From positions 1 through 13,787 of the forward strand of contig WTXD01000283.1 of NCBI GenBank assembly GCA_022496205.1: DNA of 13,787 bases, in the 5' to 3' direction. The DNA comes from Gloeopeniophorella convolvens. Taxonomy: Eukaryota > Basidiomycota > Agaricomycetes > Russulales. Shown piece after piece: positions 8,033 to 13,787 of this stretch (within the stretch, counting starts at the first letter, position 1; the number at the start of each line of letters is the position of its first letter). A program made the translations under genes and the position numbers. A model generated the notes under the pieces. That model did no database searches. It had not been told where the DNA came from and saw only the letters and a list, made by a program, of their open reading frames with translations.

Positions 8033-9297
8033 TTATGCGAGCGCGGCCTTGAGATCGCGCAACTCGTCCGCGTCGAGCCCGAGCGCCTCCTGGGCACCGC
8101 GCCGCGCCTCCAAGAACTTCCGAAGTGAGCTCTTCTCCGCGTCCTCGAACGTGCCGTGGTGTGCCGAGACGTACGTGTGCAACAGCCTGCCACCCATATC
8201 AGTCTCCTGCCGCGCGCGCACGAGCAGCAGAACGCACCTCGCGAGCTTCTCCTCCAGGTCCGCGTCGCCTTCGCTCTCCCCGTCCGGCCCGTAGGGCGTC
8301 GGCTCCGCGAGCTCGCGCACGAGCGTCGGCAGCAGCGCGTGGGCACGCAGCGCGCGGAACGCCGCAGGCGCGGTGTCGGCCGACGCGGGGTCCGCGAGCA
8401 TCGACGCGTGCGAGTTGGCGTGCACGGGCGCCGCGGCGCTGTCACGGATCGTCGCGGCGGTGCTTGGCGAATCAGACGATGTGGGGACGGGAATGAGCAG
8501 TGTGTTGAGGAGGAAGGCAGTCTTGCGGCGCACGCCGATGTCCGAGTCTATCTGGGAGTCAGCAGGGCGGAGGGCGCTGGCAGGCGGGAAGAGGGTACCT
8601 GAGAGTGAGCCGCGCAACGTGTCCCAGCCGCCTGCTTCTTCGAATTGTGCGATGGCTGCTGTGCTGTGCTTGAGCAGGCCAGAGATGGCGTAGACTGCTT
8701 TCGACCGAAGTGCGGATGATCGGACCGAAGGTGAGAGGAAGGAAAGGACGGTCGAGAAGGGGCTTAGGGAGAGGTACTGTCGAGAACGTTAGAGTCGCAT
8801 ATATGAGGGTTTCCACAGGTATACGTACTGCTTTCTGTGCTGCAGGGTTGTTCTGCAAGGCCGTGCCGATGACCCATAATGCTTGCACTTTTATGTCGTT
8901 TGACGGAGATGTGAGCAGCTTCTGCAACGGCTCCCACATCTTCAGCTTTTCCAAATCTGAGATGCGTTAGAGGTAGCATAGAAGCTAGTGAGACTGATTC
9001 TCACCATTTGCGTTGTCGATATTCTCGACGAGCTGCACGGCATGTCAGATCTATCGTCTGGGCAGATCACAATAAGAAACTCACCATTTCCAGGTCATCC
9101 AGCGCTGTCAGCCGGGCATCCTCGTCCACAGACTCATCCTGAGCCCTCGCCAGGGACTCCTTCATAAGCTCCGCATCAGGTTTTCCTAAGATGAGGTCGA
9201 TGATTTCGGGATCGAGGTCTGTGCGCGGAGCGACGGGTGCTGCTGTCTCGTCGCCCTTCCCCGAGTTTTCAATGCCCCAACGCAGTAGGCTTTGCAT
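8033..9297 (-). CDS. FES1: Hsp70 nucleotide exchange factor Fes1, 5 exons, 353 aa
   Basis: Exons on the - strand: 9297-9085, 9032-9005, 8956-8829, 8776-8599 and 8547-8033. Introns are 52, 48, 52 and 51 nt, all GT-AG. The N-terminus has the family's LLRWGIENS (residues 4-12) and TDLDPEIIDLILG (26-38), followed by armadillo-type helices: ALDDLEM-LVENIDNAN-DLEKLKMWEPLQ, ALWVIGTALQNNP, SKAVYAISGLLKH and VRRKTAFLLNTLL. Fes1/HspBP1 proteins release ADP from cytosolic Hsp70 and help send misfolded proteins to degradation. Length is normal for basidiomycete members. The ATG at 9297 follows a pyrimidine-rich leader and gives the conserved first helix. For intron 4 the reading frame requires the acceptor CAGATAG (exon from 8547) and not the nearer CCCAG four bases earlier. 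The 3' end is very GC-rich. The end of this gene is duplicated at 6268-6450. Confidence 0.95.
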
Positions 9298-10375
9298 AGC
9301 GGTTCGTGTTGTCGGATAAGAAGAAGAAAGAGTGTAGAATACAGATGAGCTATGGATACAGTCGTGTTCAGAATAAGTAAATCTTTACGAAGAGTGAATC
9401 GGCGACACGCGCGCGACGGTCCGAGAACTTCTGAGAACTTGCTCGATGCTTCGGGAATACTTCGGGGATGTCACGTGGACGGAGGGCGATTGCCGGCTGG
9501 GTTTCAATCAAGTTGTACTCGGTCGCTCAGCCAATTTTTTGGACTGTTTGTTTTCCGCTCGGCCTCTTGGGTGCTCGCTGACTTTGGTGAGTAAGAAGGC
9601 TTTTGCGCGCACGTTTGCAGTGATGATCCAATCTTTACCATACTTTACCACATTCCGAATCATCGTGTGGAATACCATATCGATTTCAGCCTTGTCTGAA
9701 CCTTTCTATTTTGCGTATGCCTTTTTACCAGTGCTGACGAACGTGCTCTCGCTTCAGGTTCTGCTCTTGTTACGCTAGCTTGTAGCGCGAATGATCTTTC
9801 GAGGTGAGTGCTACGAACGTGTTCATTCCAGTGTTCTTCTCCCCCCTATGTTACGAATTACTTCCTGTATGATGAATTTCTATTCGATGGGCGGACACGA
9901 ACGTCTCGTGCCTGCAAAGTCTCCCAATGTACAAAGTGGAGATGGGCACGGGACTTGTTGAAATGCATCGAGCACTGAACTTTCTGGACTGCTCCATCCA
10001 TTCGTCACCTTGCCAAAATTCACGTTCCTCGGATGCACGTGCTGACACGCAGCGATTCCTCGCAGGTTTTCGCTTCGTTGCTTGAACGTGTTTCTCTTTT
10101 TTCGGTGTTGCGAGGGTTCTATCGGGTCCAGACTTCCTTTTCCGTAGACATTGTAGTTATCCGACGTCAATATGAGCATCTATAACGTGTGCGGAGAAAA
10201 TGAGGAGTGGAGTGCGCAGTTCGGTCAGCTGAATTGATTCCGCCATCGTTGCGTCGTCTGCTGTCCAGACGCCCCCTTTCAATGCAGCCTGACGCGGCGC
10301 TACACCGGCAACAGTCGTTATATGGCGCCTTCTAGAGTTTAAATTTCTCTCCGTCTCCATTACTACTTCCTCCAG
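9298..10375. promoter_or_regulatory. Divergent intergenic region between FES1 and a membrane-protein gene
   Basis: This 1.08 kb region separates two genes transcribed away from each other and must hold both promoters. Visible items are a heat-shock-element-like cluster at 9424-9463, an E-box CACGTG at 9472-9477, CCAAT at 9531-9535, and a GACGTCAAT motif near 10163. The 110-codon open frame at 9446-9778 has no recognisable motif or splice context, and I do not call it a gene. Confidence 0.6.
9424..9463. promoter_or_regulatory. Gapped heat-shock-element-like cluster upstream of FES1
   Basis: HSF binds arrays of GAA/TTC units in 5-bp phase. Here GAA at 9425 and 9435, TTC at 9450 and GAA at 9455 all share one 5-bp phase. 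TTCGGGAA at 9450-9457 is a perfect TTCnnGAA core. It lies about 130-170 nt upstream of the FES1 start, and FES1-type genes are known to be heat-shock induced in yeast. Missing units at 9430, 9440 and 9445 make this a gapped, weaker site. Confidence 0.45.
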
Positions 10376-12014
10376 ATGGGTGTCGGTCGACTGGGTCGAC
10401 TCCTTTCCAACCCTGCCAGCTCCAAGTCGTCAGCTGAGGTGAGTAGCTATGTAGATGCCACAGGCGCCAGCGCCCTGATCGAGACCGCCAACTTATGCAG
10501 CCTGTAAAGCTAAAGGGCAAAGCACCGGCAACATCCCCCGAGGATTCTGAAATGGGCCGCCGCAGACCTCTCCTTGGCGTTGACACGGCGTCGCTGCCCG
10601 CCACTGGACCAGGGCGATCGTACGGCGCCACCAGTGGACACATCAACGGCGCCCCTTTCGCGAAAAGCCACAGCCCCGAGGCCTACCGGGGTAGCCATTA
10701 CCTCTTCAATGTGCCCGAGGAGCTAGACATTGACGACGACGAGGCATTGGATGAGTTATTGGAGGCCGAGGGGCTGTATGTCGGTTCGTAACCCTTTCCC
10801 AGCTACCGGATCCTGTATCGATCCGTCGATCTCATGACCCCCTCCCAGGTTCATACAGGCGCCTCGTTCAGACTTACGCCGTCGTGCCATTCACTGCGCT
10901 CCTCGTCTGGCTCATCGCCGCCTTCCTTCCGCCCTTGATATGGCACACGGATAAACCCCCAGCATCACATGCACCATACTTCCCCACACCCCTCCCCGAG
11001 CTCCTCCTCTCCATTTCCCTCTTTGCACTCTCGCACTTGCTCAGCCCGTCCCTATTTGCATTCTCCGGCACGCTCCTGCGCGGACCCGCCTCTGCCAATG
11101 CCCTTGCAACGGCGCTACACGTCCTGCTGCGAAACGCGCTGCGCACCGCCGCGCTTCCCCTCCTCGCGCTCTCCGTCCCCGGCGGCGCCACGACGTTCCG
11201 GGCGCCGGCCTTCCGCGCCGCCTGGTGGCTCGCGCTCGGGTGGTCGTTTGCGGAGGTCGCGGCGGGCGCCGCGCAGGGCCTCGAGATACTCGCGTTGTAC
11301 CGCGACGTGCTTGTGCCGCGCGGCCGTGCGCGCGAGATCCTTGCTGCTGTCGCGGGCTCCAAGGGCGGCGGCAGTGCGAGCGTGAGCCCGCCGCGCGGCG
11401 CGGACGAGCGGCTGCGCGAAAGCCTGAGCCGCGGGGAGGACGGCGGGGCGTCCGGCGCGTCGCCTGTGCGCACGCGGCAGGCACAACTGCCTGCGTGGGG
11501 CCGCACGCCGAGCGACGTTGAGATCCAGCTCGAGGTTGACCGTGATTTCGATGAGCTTGTCGCGGTCAAGGCGCGCGAGGAGCTCGAAGAGCTGTATGGC
11601 TTCCCCGCTATCGTGAGTCGCGCTCCTCTCTTCGGTTCGCTTGCGTGCGTGCTAATGGGCTGAGTTTTTCAACAGCGCCTCCCCGTATTTGTGTCGTGCC
11701 TGCTACGCGTCGCGTCGATCCTGCTCTCGCTTGGGTTCACGCTCCTCCTTTCGGCGGCGTACCTCGCCTCGCCGCTTGCCTCGCCGGCCGTGGCGGAGAA
11801 GACAATTACAAGTGCAATGATCCCGCCATCGAGAACGGACGGCACGTTCTGGGGCACGTTCGCGGTTGTCTGCGCGATCAACTGGGGCCTCTCACTCCTG
11901 CACACGCCCGTGTTCCTCCCGCGCGTCGGCGTGCACGTGGTTGCGTACCTCGGCTTCCTCGTTGGGCTGGGGACGCTGTTCGCTGGGCTCGGGATGTGGG
12001 ACGCACTCGCATAG
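10376..12014 (+). CDS. Polytopic membrane protein of unknown function, 4 exons, 482 aa
   Basis: Exons read as 10376-10438, 10501-10783, 10849-11612 and 11676-12014, with GT-AG introns of 62, 65 and 63 nt and a clear branch-like GCTAATG in the last. Frames join without stops to 482 residues. Residues 1-115 are hydrophilic, with a short acidic stretch at about 94-111 (DIDDDEALDELLEAEG), then SYRRLVQTYAVVPF leads into the first helix (127-147). Further hydrophobic segments lie near 165-190, 205-225, 235-265, 372-397, 420-442 and 450-475. An Ala/Arg/Ser-rich charged loop of about 100 residues (265-365) separates the two helix groups. There is no cleavable signal peptide; the start ATG is the first in a short leader. 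I do not recognise the family. Codon use in exon 3 is very GC-rich, like the 3' end of FES1. Confidence 0.88.
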
Positions 12015-12047
12015 CGTGTTGGAAAAGTGGCGTCTTGAAGGGAGAAT

Positions 12048-12698
12048 GTGTGGCCCGTTGTTTTCTACTTTACTTTGAGTTTTGCTTGCATTTTGAGACG
12101 TGGAAGCGCATTCACGAAGATCCAGTTGAGCAGCATCATTTGTGTACAGTACGTTGTTCTGGTTTGGCCGTGTGGGCGGTTTAATATTATACTTTTGCGG
12201 ATCTGCGAACGAGCCCCTGTACGAGCAGCAGGCAGTGTATGCGGCGTTGAGGTGGAAGGAAGCGCATCCGTTTTTGGATGTTCTGTACAGCGTCCTCGTA
12301 GGTTCTCTCTCACACCAACACTGCAACGACGGTTCTCCGCAGCCAGTCGCATAGCCTTCAAGAGATCTGACTTGCAGCAGGCACACGTAGGCTCGGCGTT
12401 CCACCCCAAACCTTTGACTTCGTCTGTTCTTCCTCGAGGGTCTAGGCCATGCTGGAACTATCAACTAGGTTGCCACCGATCCAGGCTTTCTGACTCGGAC
12501 ACTGTGTATGCCAGTCTGAAAATATTCGGGCCCACCACGCCGATGGCATCATCATCGAGGTGGGATGAAAGCATCCGCTTTCATCTGCGCAAGGCATGCA
12601 GCAATGGCAGTGAGGACTTCTCGAGAAAAGGGGGTTGGTCTCTTCGGCGGCTAAAGGTACTTTACGCGGGGGCCGCGGGTTCCTGCGCGTGCCCCTGA
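12048..12698 (+). other. Unassigned stretch with a long open frame and a coding-like patch
   Basis: A 216-codon frame is open at 12048-12698 but has no ATG until about 12543 and reads as compositionally odd protein. In a different frame, 12142-12300 gives a more protein-like segment: LFWFGRVGGLILYFCG followed by ANEPLYEQQAVYAALRWKEA and HPFLDVLYSVL, then a GTAGGT donor-like site at 12300. The two readings conflict. This may be one exon or a decayed remnant of a membrane-protein gene between the 10376 gene and the 13165 gene. I do not recognise the family. Confidence 0.3.
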
Positions 12699-12789
12699 CG
12701 TAACTCCGCGTACCAAAGCATTCGCACCTCGTCGACGTTGAGTTGCTTGAGCAGTTACTTAACTCTCCATCGTCAGCAGCGATGGCAAT

Positions 12790-12796
12790 TATAAAA
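12790..12796 (+). promoter_or_regulatory. TATA box, probably for the 13165 gene
   Basis: TATAAAA is followed closely by a 7-bp inverted repeat, AACGACT (12795-12801) and AGTCGTT (12815-12821). It is about 370 nt upstream of the ATG at 13165, which would mean a long 5' leader. A GTAAGC at 12895 could open a leader intron, with an acceptor such as CTGGCAG near 13125; this is speculative. Confidence 0.4.
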
Positions 12797-13164
12797 CGAC
12801 TAGATCGGCACCACAGTCGTTATCAGTCTAGAATTGTGCGGCGGGACAGTGCGGCTGCTTCAAATTGGACTCGGAGGTCTCAGTCGATCGTGACGTAAGC
12901 ACCCGCATTTCCTTTTTCTGATGCGACTGTCTCGTTGACCCCGTGGACGGCTGCCCAAAGCACCCATGCGAGAAGCAGTGCTTTCTTCCGTCTGCAACGA
13001 CCATCATCTACTTATACCGCTGCGGCCGCCATGCTCCTCGTGCGGGCCTAGCTCGCTCGCAAGGTCATCTCCAACACGCCGTATAGCACCGGCATCCATC
13101 GCGTGCAACCCTAAGCTGCTGGCAGCAGCGCTTGTCGGTGTGTTCGTCCCTGCGCACCATTGAC

Positions 13165-13787
13165 ATGTCGGCTCTGGATCTCCACCATGCCCTGCATTCA
13201 CACGGGGAGCTCTCTCCTCCCTCGGGGAGTCGCGCGACCCACTCACGCCAGATGTCCTCGCTTTCTATGGCCACGTTGACCACCACGTCCCACTCGCACC
13301 ACCCTTCCGAACCATTGCTCCATAGCACCGCTTATCAAGAGATGCTCGCCCGACAGCCTCTGCACCCCGACGCGCCGCACGTTGCGTGGTCCCCAGACCT
13401 GCTTTTCGGGGCGACCCCGTACCCCGGGCTGAGGAGAGGGGCTACTGGGAGATGAAGTTGCGGCGGCGGCTGCGGCGTTTGCGTCTGCTCAAGGGCGTGC
13501 TTCTGTCAATCATTGGTGGGCCTGTCAGTGGCTTACATGTCGGCATAACTTAGCGTTTCATGAATAGGTTCTTGGGCATCATATACCACGGTCCGCTATC
13601 TCATCGCGTATGTGACCTATTCCGAGAGTACGCGTCAATCAGTGGCGCTCGCCCTCGGCATCTCCTCCGTCCTCTCGTTCTTCGTTGCCGCGGCGCTCGC
13701 GCTGTCAATCCTGTTCCCGTCTCATGTCACCCACGACCATCCACGATTACGATCCCTGGGCAAGGCCCTACGACATACTTCGCAATA
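13165..13787 (+). CDS. 5' part of a membrane-protein gene with an apparent frameshift, runs off the window
   Basis: The ATG at 13165 opens MSALDLHHALHSHGELSPP, a His/Ser-rich hydrophilic head that also holds SHHPSEPLLHSTAYQEMLAR. This frame is open to a TGA at 13453. A different frame (+2) from about 13400 reads FRGDPVPRAEERGYWEMK, then a basic RRRLRRLRLLKGVLLSIIG. It splices through a 52-nt intron at 13516-13567 (GTGGGC to AATAG) to GSWASYTTVRYLIAYVTYSE and a hydrophobic segment (VALALGISSVLSFFVAAALALSILF). No plausible intron joins the first frame to the second, so a one-base loss (or two-base gain) near the TTTT/GGGG runs at about 13402-13410 is the simplest reading, either a real lesion or a sequence error. 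Head, basic stretch and helices suggest a multi-pass membrane protein. I do not know its function. Confidence 0.65.

Noticed and set aside
8125..8602. Long + strand open frames (123 and 148 codons) opposite the FES1 last exon
   Set aside because: These are antisense shadows of the GC-rich FES1 coding sequence; the - strand model has family motifs and consistent splicing.
10874..11569. 231-codon - strand open frame
   Set aside because: Antisense shadow of exon 3 of the membrane-protein gene. The + strand frame has hydrophobic helices and proper splice phases.

Overview
This is nuclear DNA from a filamentous fungus, most likely an agaricomycete basidiomycete (Polyporales-like). Genes are cut by many 47-65 nt GT-AG introns, one protein belongs to the fungal seven-helix DUF6534 family that is expanded in mushroom-forming fungi, and the FES1 gene has the family's usual layout. 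No rRNA or tRNA gene was recognised.

Layout. 1-930: no gene seen. About 930-6450 is duplication unit 1: a noncoding block (930-1277) interrupted at 1278-3677 by a 2.4 kb element with perfect 17-bp terminal inverted repeats, then more upstream sequence (3678-4380), then an apparently intact 13-exon DUF6534 membrane-protein gene (4381-6121, + strand), then an eroded copy of the 3' end of FES1 (about 6268-6450, - strand). About 6850-9297 is unit 2: the same noncoding block without the inserted element (6850-7215), the same promoter-proximal block (about 7250-7490), a truncated and frameshifted DUF6534 pseudogene (about 7543-7890), then the intact FES1 gene (8033-9297, - strand, 5 exons, 353 aa).

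9298-10375 is a divergent intergenic region with a heat-shock-element-like cluster on the FES1 side. 10376-12014 (+) is a 4-exon, 482-aa polytopic membrane protein of unknown function. 12015-13164 holds an unexplained coding-like patch and a TATA box. 13165-13787 (+) is the 5' part of another membrane-protein gene that runs off the window and carries an apparent frameshift.

Main reading: an ancestral block [upstream block - DUF6534 gene - FES1 3' end] was duplicated in tandem. Unit 1 kept the DUF6534 gene and only the tail of FES1. Unit 2 kept FES1 and lost the DUF6534 gene. A TIR element later entered unit 1 (or was lost from unit 2); unit 2 acts as the empty site and places both element ends. 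All alignments were made by eye, so block edges outside exon boundaries are approximate.
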